12,963 nt of DNA, taken from contig JANYBR010000062.1 of the NCBI GenBank assembly GCA_025360685.1, positions 1-12,963 of the forward strand, written 5' to 3'. The position numbers were made by a program, and so were the translations under genes. This DNA is from Pseudomonadota bacterium. Lineage in GTDB: Bacteria; Pseudomonadota; Alphaproteobacteria; Micropepsales; Micropepsaceae. Positions 6,745 to 12,963 of the stretch are shown one piece after another. Numbering within the stretch: the stretch's first letter is position 1; each line of letters opens with the position of its first letter. Below the pieces are notes generated by a model. That model ran no database searches, was not told the origin of the DNA, and saw only the letters and a list, made by a program, of their open reading frames with translations.

Positions 6745-7475
6745 TGGCTGTCTCGTTCCGCCCACTTCCCGCTCTGACCATTGCCTGCACGATCCTGTTC
6801 GCTGCACTCATCGTGCTTGGTTCCTGGCAGCTGCAGCGCCTGCACTGGAAGCTCGAGCTGATTGGTCAGGTGAACCGGAACCTGTCGGCCACACCCGTTA
6901 CGCTCGCGCGGGCGGTCGCGATGGGCTTCGATGCCCAATATCACCGGGTTCGCCTCGAGGGACACTTTGACAATACGAAAGAAGCGTATGTTTTCGGAAC
7001 TGACCTGCAGGGTGCACCGGTCTTTCACGTCGTCGTTCCGTTCCGCTGCAGCGACGGCCGTGTCGTGCTGGTTGATCGCGGCATCGTTCCGCGCGATTGG
7101 CGCGAGCCTGCAACCCGTACGCGCGGATTGATCGACGGTGAAACGAGCTTGGTCGGAGTGTGGCGCGATCCCGATCTGCCCGGCGCATTCACACCAAAGC
7201 CCGATCTCGCCCGGCGCATCTGGTATTCCCGCGACGCAGCCGCCATGGCGCGAAACGACGGCATCAAGCTCGCGGCGCCCGTTATCGTGGAGGCCGATGC
7301 CATGCCCAATCCGGGCGGCTGGCCCAGGGGAGGACAGACCCAGGTGAATTTCCGCAACGAGCATCTTCAATATGCGATCACCTGGTTTCTGATGGCGGCA
7401 GGCCTGCTGGGCGTGTATCTGGCCTATCATGTGTCAACGGGACGCCTGACCTTCGTACGCGGTAACAAGACGTGA
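6744..7475 (+). CDS. SURF1-family cytochrome oxidase assembly protein
   Basis: SURF1 (Shy1/CtaJ-type) is an inner-membrane assembly factor that binds heme A and helps its insertion at the heme a3 site of subunit I. The 243-residue product has the family layout: an N-terminal helix (about 8-26) followed by LGSWQLQRLHWK, a periplasmic domain with YHRVRLEGHFD, VDRGIVPRDW, GVWRDPDLPG and NPGGWPRGGQTQVNFRNEHLQYAITW, and a C-terminal helix (about 210-229). A longer frame opens at 6426 inside the DUF983 gene, but the ATG at 6744 overlaps the previous stop by one base and gives the expected N-terminus. Its TGA overlaps the GTG start of thrC by four bases. Confidence 0.95.
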   Translation: MAVSFRPLPALTIACTILFAALIVLGSWQLQRLHWKLELIGQVNRNLSATPVTLARAVAMGFDAQYHRVRLEGHFDNTKEAYVFGTDLQGAPVFHVVVPFRCSDGRVVLVDRGIVPRDWREPATRTRGLIDGETSLVGVWRDPDLPGAFTPKPDLARRIWYSRDAAAMARNDGIKLAAPVIVEADAMPNPGGWPRGGQTQVNFRNEHLQYAITWFLMAAGLLGVYLAYHVSTGRLTFVRGNKT

Positions 7476-8875
7476 CAGAGATCTATCCATCGCTCATCAG
7501 CACGCGCGGCAAGTCCCCAAGGGCCAGCTTCGCGGACGTGCTGTTGGCCGGTCTGGCGCCGGATGGCGGGCTCTATCTTCCGGAATTCTGGCCGCAGATT
7601 TCGGCGTCGCAGACCGCGAGCTTTGCCAAGAGCCGCTACGTCGACGTCGCACGCCAAATCCTGACGCGCTTTGCCGGTGGCTCGTTCACGCCGGATGAAA
7701 TCAACGCCGACATCACGGCCGCCTACGCCACCTTCGACGATCCGCGCATCGCACCGCTGGTCGAGGTCGAGCCGGACTTGTTCCTCATGGAACTGTTTCA
7801 CGGGCCCACGCTCGCCTTCAAGGATGTGGCAATGCAGGTGTTGGGGCGCCTGTTCTCGCGCGCACTGTCCAAGCGTGGCGGCAGCGCGACCGTGGTGTGC
7901 GCAACGTCGGGCGATACTGGGTCCGCCGCGATCGCGGCCCTGGGCGGGTTGCCGAATATCCAGGTCTTCGTGCTGCATCCCAAAGGACGCGTGAGCGAAG
8001 TGCAGCGCCGCCAGATGACGACCTCGCCGCATGCCAACGTCCACAACATCGCGCTCGAGGGCACGTTCGATGACGCGCAGCGGATCGTCAAAGAGCTGTT
8101 CGCCGAAAGCGCTTTCGCGCGCGCCGTGAATTTGACGGCGGTGAATTCGATCAACTTCGCGCGCATCGCGGCGCAATCCGTCTACTACTTTACGGCCACG
8201 GCACAGCTCGGACGACCCGCGAGCTTTGTTGTTCCGACCGGAAACTTCGGCGACGTCTTTGCCGGCGAAGCAGCGATGCGCATGGGCCTTGGGGTGGAAA
8301 AACTTGTCATCGCCACCAACGTGAACGACATCATGGCGAGGGCGTTGAACGATGGAGTCTATGCATCCGGTTCGGTGCAGCCCTCGCTGAGCCCGTCCAT
8401 GGACATCCAGGTGGCGAGCAATTTTGAGCGGGCGCTTTTCGAAGCGTCGGGGCGCGATTCTGAGTGGTTGACCGGGGCCATGGAGCGCTTCGCTCGCGAC
8501 AGAAAATTACCGCTTCCGGCCAATGTGCTCGCCGACCTGCGAGCGCGGTATGCCGCGACCCGTTGCAACGACCAGGAGACCACCGAAACCATCCGCCGGG
8601 TCCATGGCCGGCTCGGGCGGCTGGTCGATCCACATACAGCGGTAGGGCTGCACGCCGCCTACAAGATGAAGGGGACGCTGATGGGGCCTATCGTGGTCCT
8701 TGCGACGGCCCACCCGGCGAAGTTTCCCGAGGCGGTTCAGGGCGCCTCAGGCGCCGTTCCGCCCCTTCCGCAGCGGCTGGCTGGCCTCTACGAAGGGGCA
8801 GAAAAGTTCGCTGTTTTGCGCAATGACAAGGCCTTGGTCCGAGCCCATATCGAGGCTAAGCTTGCCCATCCATGA
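7472..8875 (+). CDS. thrC: Threonine synthase
   Basis: ThrC converts O-phosphohomoserine to threonine with pyridoxal phosphate, the last step of threonine biosynthesis, in the cytosol. The 467-residue length and sequence fit the longer class of bacterial and fungal threonine synthases. Visible features are the N-terminal STRG segment, DGGLYLPEFWP, the PLP lysine Lys117 in HGPTLAFKDVAMQ, the phosphate-binding ATSGDTGSAAIAAL, VPTGNFGDVFAG, and the C-terminal DPHTAVGLHAA and LATAHPAKFPEAV. It starts with GTG in a four-base GTGA overlap with the SURF1 stop and ends in an ATGA overlap with the peptidase gene, so expression is probably coupled to the oxidase operon. No other threonine-pathway gene is in the window. 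Confidence 0.96.
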   Translation: MTEIYPSLISTRGKSPRASFADVLLAGLAPDGGLYLPEFWPQISASQTASFAKSRYVDVARQILTRFAGGSFTPDEINADITAAYATFDDPRIAPLVEVEPDLFLMELFHGPTLAFKDVAMQVLGRLFSRALSKRGGSATVVCATSGDTGSAAIAALGGLPNIQVFVLHPKGRVSEVQRRQMTTSPHANVHNIALEGTFDDAQRIVKELFAESAFARAVNLTAVNSINFARIAAQSVYYFTATAQLGRPASFVVPTGNFGDVFAGEAAMRMGLGVEKLVIATNVNDIMARALNDGVYASGSVQPSLSPSMDIQVASNFERALFEASGRDSEWLTGAMERFARDRKLPLPANVLADLRARYAATRCNDQETTETIRRVHGRLGRLVDPHTAVGLHAAYKMKGTLMGPIVVLATAHPAKFPEAVQGASGAVPPLPQRLAGLYEGAEKFAVLRNDKALVRAHIEAKLAHP

Positions 8876-10158
8876 CACCTGAAATCACAAGACTTTCCAA
8901 CGGCTTGACCATAATTACCGATCCGATGCCGCAGCTTGAGAGCGCGATGGTCGGCGTCTGGGTGAACGCTGGCGCGCGCAACGAGACGCGCCCCGTGATG
9001 GGCGTCTCTCACATGCTCGAACATATGGCCTTCAAGGGCACGCAGCGGCGCAGCGCACGCGACATCGCCGAAGAGATCGAAGCGGTCGGTGGCTATCTCA
9101 ACGCCTATACCAGCCGCGAGCAGACAGCGTTCCATGCGCGGGTGCTGAAGGCCGACGTGCCGCTCGCCATCGACCTGCTCGCGGACATCCTCACACATCC
9201 CACATTCGAGCAAGGCGAACTGGAGCGCGAACGTCAGGTCGTGCTGCAGGAGATCGGTCAGGCGCGCGACACGCCCGACGATATCGTGTTCGACCATCTG
9301 CAATCGGTGATCTATCCCGATCAGCCGATGGGCTGGCCGATCCTTGGCAGCGAAGCCACCGTCAGTGCCTTCACCCAGGAGGAGCTGCGCACCTATATGG
9401 CAGCAAACTACCGCGCCGGCGATATGACCCTGGTCTCGTCCGGTGCCGTCGATCATGAACAGATCGCACGGCTCGTGGAGGAGCACTTCGCGGCGCTGCG
9501 GACTGGCCCGGCCCCTGCGCCCTTGCCGGCCATTTATGTCGGCGGCGACAGCCGGTATCAGCAGGATCTGGAACAGGCGCATATCGCTTATGCGCTTCCC
9601 GGCGTTTCCAGTTCCGATCCCGATTTCTACACGGCCCAGGTCTATGTCACAGCGCTGGGCGGAGGCATGTCTTCGCGCCTGTTCCAAGAAGCCCGCGAGA
9701 AGCGCGGGCTTTGCTACGCGATTTCCGCTTTCGCACAGGCGTCAAAGGATAGTGGGACGATCGGCATCTATGCCGGTACCGGCGAACAGGAGGCGGCGGA
9801 AATATCCGCGGTCATCGTCGGCGAGATGGAAAGTCTGGCCTCCGGCGCAACCGATGCCGAAGTCTCGCGCGCCACGGCGCAGTTGAAGTCGAGCCTGCTG
9901 ATGGGCCTGGAGCGCCCCGGGCAGCGTGCCGAACAGATCGCCGGACAGATGTTCTCCTACGGACGCGTGGTGCCACTCGATGAGATGACAGGCCGGCTCG
10001 ATGCGATCGATGCGAGCGCAGTACGTTGCTTCGGCGAGCGGATCATGCAGGGCGTCAATCCCGCGATGGCTGCGGTCGGTCCGGTCGGGCATCTGGAGAA
10101 GCACAGCGTCTTCGCAAGCCGGTTCGGGAGCGGATCGACCTTGCGCGCCGCGGAATGA
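8872..10158 (+). CDS. M16-family zinc peptidase (processing-peptidase-like)
   Basis: This is a 428-residue M16B metallopeptidase of the family that includes bacterial PepR/YmxG-type enzymes and the beta subunit of mitochondrial processing peptidase. The inverted zinc motif HxxEH is present as HMLEH (His47, Glu50, His51), and Glu127 in VVLQEI stands 76 residues further on, the spacing expected for the third zinc ligand. The glycine-rich and C-terminal-domain motifs GGGMSSRLFQEAREKRGLCYA (264-283) are complete, so the catalytic machinery looks intact. There is no signal peptide, indicating cytoplasmic location. It overlaps thrC and the GNAT gene by four bases on each side. The substrate is unknown; proximity to cox genes does not prove a role in oxidase maturation. 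Confidence 0.94.
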   Translation: MTPEITRLSNGLTIITDPMPQLESAMVGVWVNAGARNETRPVMGVSHMLEHMAFKGTQRRSARDIAEEIEAVGGYLNAYTSREQTAFHARVLKADVPLAIDLLADILTHPTFEQGELERERQVVLQEIGQARDTPDDIVFDHLQSVIYPDQPMGWPILGSEATVSAFTQEELRTYMAANYRAGDMTLVSSGAVDHEQIARLVEEHFAALRTGPAPAPLPAIYVGGDSRYQQDLEQAHIAYALPGVSSSDPDFYTAQVYVTALGGGMSSRLFQEAREKRGLCYAISAFAQASKDSGTIGIYAGTGEQEAAEISAVIVGEMESLASGATDAEVSRATAQLKSSLLMGLERPGQRAEQIAGQMFSYGRVVPLDEMTGRLDAIDASAVRCFGERIMQGVNPAMAAVGPVGHLEKHSVFASRFGSGSTLRAAE

Positions 10159-10763
10159 ACACCGGGCCGATGGCGTTCATGCGCGGTCTCACCTTTCCGG
10201 GTGGGCAACAGCCGATCATCAGAGGCGGCGGGGTCTATCTTCGCTATCCGCGTATTGCGGACTTTCCCGCCTGGGCGCGGCTGCGCGGCGAGAGCCGTGC
10301 CTTCCTGGCGCCATGGGAGCCGGTCTGGGCGAGCGACGAGTTGACCAAGGCCGCATTCCGCAGACGCATCAAGCGCTACCAGAAGGAAGCCAGGCTCGAC
10401 TCGGCCTATGCCTTCTTCGTCTTTCGCGCGGAAGACGACGTGCTGATGGGAGGCTGCACGCTGTCGAACGTGCGCCGCGGCGTGACTCAATGTTGCGCCC
10501 TGGGGTACTGGATCGGCGAACGCTTCTCGCGCCAAGGCTATATGTATGAGGCCGTGCGGGCGCTGGTGCCGTTCATCTTCTCCACCTTGGGTCTGCATCG
10601 AATCGAGGCGGCCTGCTTGCCCTCCAACAAAGCCTCGCAAAACCTGTTGATGAAAGTAGGCTATCGCCAGGAAGGTGTCGCTTTGCGCTACCTGCAAATC
10701 AATGGCGAATGGCGCGACCACGTCCTGTTCGCTTTGCTCTCGGACGAGGTACGGCTAGGTTAG
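10155..10763 (+). CDS. GNAT N-acetyltransferase, RimJ/RimL type
   Basis: This 202-residue protein belongs to the GNAT superfamily, closest in style to RimJ/RimL enzymes that acetylate protein N-termini; the actual substrate is unknown. The acetyl-CoA loop appears as RQGYMYEA (from Arg126) after LGYWIGERFS, followed by VPFIFSTLGLHRIEAACLP, the helix segment NKASQNLLMKVGYRQEG and the C-terminal NGEWRDHVLFALL, all in the usual GNAT order. The ATG at 10155 overlaps the M16 peptidase stop in ATGA; a longer frame from 10026 runs inside the peptidase gene and is not family-like. It is the last gene of the tightly packed run, with 98 bases before the next start. Confidence 0.92.
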   Translation: MNTGPMAFMRGLTFPGGQQPIIRGGGVYLRYPRIADFPAWARLRGESRAFLAPWEPVWASDELTKAAFRRRIKRYQKEARLDSAYAFFVFRAEDDVLMGGCTLSNVRRGVTQCCALGYWIGERFSRQGYMYEAVRALVPFIFSTLGLHRIEAACLPSNKASQNLLMKVGYRQEGVALRYLQINGEWRDHVLFALLSDEVRLG

Positions 10764-10861
10764 GGCGCGATCAGCCGTTCGGCGTGAATCGCAGGACAGT
10801 TCAACTGCATCGCGACGCGCCGGCCAGGCCGTTGCATCTTGGGAATGTGTACACGCCGGTG
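10764..10861 (+). other. Gap between the GNAT gene and the signalling gene
   Basis: This 98-base stretch is the first sizeable gap after the cox run. GCGAT (10767-10771) and ATCGC (10788-10792) flank an inner GCC/GGC pair, giving an imperfect hairpin just after the GNAT stop. No T-run follows, so an intrinsic terminator is not supported. The stretch is open in the frame of the next gene, with in-frame GTG codons at 10784, 10847 and 10859, so part of it could be coding if an earlier start is used. I see no convincing promoter. Confidence 0.4.
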
Positions 10862-12963
10862 ATGAAACGTTATGCAATCGCCGCGGCGCTGTCGTCCGCT
10901 TTGATCGCGGCCTTTGCAGCCGCCGACGCCGCTCGCTCCGACACTTCGCATGTGGTTGATTTTGCCAGCCCCGACGAAGTCGTCGAAGTCCAGGACGCAC
11001 TCGCGCCGTATCATGCGCCATCGGGTATCCAGCCTGACGGCTCGCACTGGTACCTGATCAAGGCGACGAACAGTGCGCTGCACGCGTCCAGCCGTGTGCT
11101 GCGGGCGGCACAGCCGCCCAGTGTTGGCTTCCGCCTCCTGCCACGCCCGTCGCGCCCGGCCATTCTCAGTGTGGCCAGTTCGGACTCGGCCGTCAGCATC
11201 GAGAACATGAGCGCGTATGGCAGGCGCGCCTTCCGAGTCATCATTCCGCCCGCGACCGCTGTCGCGCTCGCCGTCCAGCTCGCCAATACCGGCGATCCGC
11301 CGTCTTTGATGGCCTGGACCGAGCCCGCACTTGCTGCACACAACCGCCAGATGGCCATCTTCACGACCGCGGTATGGGCGCTCATCGCCGCAGCGGCGCT
11401 GATCGTCTGTGGGCTTGCAGTGATCCTCGGCCATGCGCCCGCGCGGTGGGCTGCATTGACGCTCATGCTCGTGCTGTTGGAGCGGCTATCCGAGACTGGC
11501 TTGTTCGACGCCAGCCTCGCGACCGGCGTGGGCGGACCTTACGGGCTGATGGCGATGTTCGCGGGTCTCTCCGTCATGGCGGGCATCGGACTGACAAACG
11601 CGATTGCGCCGTTGCATGAGGTTTGGCCGCCGGCCGCGCGCTGGTTCCGCCATGGCCAGGGTGCAATCGCCGCGCTCTCGATCTTCGCCTATCTGGGTAT
11701 CCCGGGCATGGCGGTTTTGGCCGACACGTTTGTTGTGGTCGCAACCATCGCCATCGCTGCGTATCTCATCTACCGCGGCTGGTCGGGCTCGCAGGCTGCG
11801 CGTGTGTCCGTTCCCAGCGCGACGGTGTTCGCCTGTGTCGCGCTGGCCTCGGCGCTTGCGACACTGGGCGACAGCGGCGAGTCACTCGCTGCATCGGCCG
11901 CAGGTGCGTTCGCTGCCGCTGCCGCCATGCTGTTGGCGCTCGCGATTGCGGCGGGCGAGGGCATAGCCGTTCTTCCTTTCAAGTCTATCGCGGCTGTACC
12001 GCCGGCACCGCCTCAACCCGACGCGCGACCACCGGTCGAAATGCCTGCACGCAGCGGGGCGGCGGGATCGGCGATGCAGGCGATCGGCGCCTCGCATCAG
12101 GGGATATTCGATCTCGACTTCGCCAGTGACACTGTCAAGCTTTCGCGCGAGGCGGCGGCCCTGATCGGCCTGTCGGAGGTACATTCGCGCTTCAACCATG
12201 GCGACTGGATCGGGCGCGTCCACGCCGACGACCGCGAGCTTTATCGCCGGGCGCTCGCCGACTATCGCGAGCATCCCGGCCTGGCGTTCCGCATCGAATT
12301 CCGCGTCCGTAGCGAAAGCGGCCGCTATCCCTGGTTCGAGCTGCGCGCCACCATGCTGGGCGAACACGCGCAAGCCAGCCGCTGCCTGGGCCTGCTCGGC
12401 GACGTTACCACGCGCAAGGAATCGGAGGCCGAGCTTCTCAATCAGACTTTGCGCGACCCCCTGACGGGTCTGGGCAACCGCGTGGCGATGATGGAGGAAT
12501 TGGACCAGCGCGGTTCGCGTCTCGCCGACGTGACATTCGCGCTGCTCGACATCGACCGTTTCAAGTCGATCCACGCCAGTCTTGGCGACGCAGGGGGCGA
12601 CGTCATCCTGAATCAGATTGCGGAGCGGCTCACCAAACGTTTCGAAGGCGTTGCCGAAGTATTTCGCGTCGGCGGCGACGCCTTCGCGATCATCTTCTCG
12701 CGTATCAGCAGCGAGCCCAGCGCCATCGGCAACGAACTCATCGATACTTGCAGTGCGCCTTACCTCCTGCAGGGGCGCAACATCTTCGCGCCGGCGAGCG
12801 TCGGCGTGGCGCTCGGGCGCGACGCGCGCGATCCGCTGGACCTGCTCAAGAATACCGAGCTGGCATTGATGCAGGCCAAGCGGCTCGGCGGCGGCTGCGC
12901 GCGATCCTATTCACGTGAACTGGAAATGCTGGCACCGGGCGACGCCGTGACGCTGGAAACCGA
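10862..12963 (+). CDS. 7TM-PAS-GGDEF(degenerate) signalling protein, 3' end beyond window
   Basis: An uninterrupted 700-codon frame runs to the window edge. The layout is: signal peptide MKRYAIAAALSSALIAAFAA (1-20), periplasmic region without recognised fold (about 27-163), about seven membrane helices (164-365) resembling 7TMR-DISM receptors, a Pro/Ala-rich linker, a PAS fold (405-517, with VHADDREL and YPWFELRA), then a GGDEF domain from LRDPLTGLGNR (530). The GGDEF signature is GGDAF (604-608), lacking the metal-binding Glu, and the guanine-contacting Asn of the FKxxN motif is His571. The first metal Asp (563) and Asp580 remain. So it is probably not an active diguanylate cyclase. In related genomes an EAL protein follows the GNAT gene, so a c-di-GMP phosphodiesterase domain may follow; this is not visible. 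ATG at 10862 gives a clean signal peptide but lacks a strong ribosome binding site; upstream GTGs are alternatives. Confidence 0.88.
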   Translation, partial: MKRYAIAAALSSALIAAFAAADAARSDTSHVVDFASPDEVVEVQDALAPYHAPSGIQPDGSHWYLIKATNSALHASSRVLRAAQPPSVGFRLLPRPSRPAILSVASSDSAVSIENMSAYGRRAFRVIIPPATAVALAVQLANTGDPPSLMAWTEPALAAHNRQMAIFTTAVWALIAAAALIVCGLAVILGHAPARWAALTLMLVLLERLSETGLFDASLATGVGGPYGLMAMFAGLSVMAGIGLTNAIAPLHEVWPPAARWFRHGQGAIAALSIFAYLGIPGMAVLADTFVVVATIAIAAYLIYRGWSGSQAARVSVPSATVFACVALASALATLGDSGESLAASAAGAFAAAAAMLLALAIAAGEGIAVLPFKSIAAVPPAPPQPDARPPVEMPARSGAAGSAMQAIGASHQGIFDLDFASDTVKLSREAAALIGLSEVHSRFNHGDWIGRVHADDRELYRRALADYREHPGLAFRIEFRVRSESGRYPWFELRATMLGEHAQASRCLGLLGDVTTRKESEAELLNQTLRDPLTGLGNRVAMMEELDQRGSRLADVTFALLDIDRFKSIHASLGDAGGDVILNQIAERLTKRFEGVAEVFRVGGDAFAIIFSRISSEPSAIGNELIDTCSAPYLLQGRNIFAPASVGVALGRDARDPLDLLKNTELALMQAKRLGGGCARSYSRELEMLAPGDAVTLET

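Noticed and set aside
8788..9687. A 299-codon minus-strand frame across thrC and the M16 peptidase
   Set aside because: It overlaps two well-supported genes on the other strand, and its product shows no domain, motif or membrane pattern of its own.
10767..10792. Intrinsic terminator after the GNAT gene
   Set aside because: The GCGAT/ATCGC hairpin is imperfect and lacks a following T-run; it is noted only as a weak hairpin within the gap.
1..12963. Mobile elements, CRISPR arrays, tRNA or rRNA genes, phage or defence genes
   Set aside because: I saw no transposase or integrase features, no regularly spaced repeats and no structural RNA signatures; nearly all the sequence is accounted for by conserved genes.

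Overview
The window reads as chromosomal DNA from a GC-rich alphaproteobacterium. The basis is the gene order: tldD diverging from a cytochrome aa3 cluster (coxB-ctaD-ctaB-small protein-coxC-DUF983-SURF1), followed by thrC, an M16 peptidase related to mitochondrial processing peptidase, a RimJ-type GNAT and a large signalling protein. I recognise this arrangement from alphaproteobacterial genomes, but I cannot name the order or genus from sequence alone. There are no mobile elements, CRISPR arrays, rRNAs or tRNAs that I can see.

Layout. Minus strand, 1-1722: tldD and, abutting its stop codon, a DUF952 gene that is interrupted by an in-frame amber codon close to its C-terminus. Region 1723-1953 is the divergent promoter region and contains two adjacent hairpins in the presumed coxB leader. 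Plus strand, 1954-10763: ten tightly packed genes whose junctions are 1-4 nt overlaps or gaps of 1-18 nt, so they probably form one operon. Plus strand, 10862 to the right edge: an open reading frame of 700 codons that continues past the window. It encodes a signal peptide, a periplasmic region, about seven membrane helices, a PAS domain and a degenerate GGDEF domain.

How the genes work together. CoxB (CuA subunit), CtaD (heme a / heme a3-CuB subunit) and CoxC form the core of an aa3-type cytochrome c oxidase. CtaB makes heme O, the precursor of heme A. SURF1 assists heme a3 insertion. The 37-residue CoxF-like membrane peptide and the DUF983 zinc-ribbon membrane protein are co-encoded with the oxidase and are probably accessory or assembly factors. 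All metal and heme ligands of the oxidase are intact. The usual ctaG/cox11 (CuB chaperone) gene, normally found between the coxF-like gene and coxC, is absent here: only 18 nt separate them. The downstream thrC, peptidase and GNAT genes are translationally coupled to the oxidase genes although their known roles are unrelated.

The points most worth a second look are the missing ctaG, the amber codon in DUF952, the GGDAF-type signalling protein with an unassigned sensor region, and the potentially competing hairpins before coxB. I do not see a clearly new multi-gene system; most of the window is a conserved respiratory and housekeeping neighbourhood.
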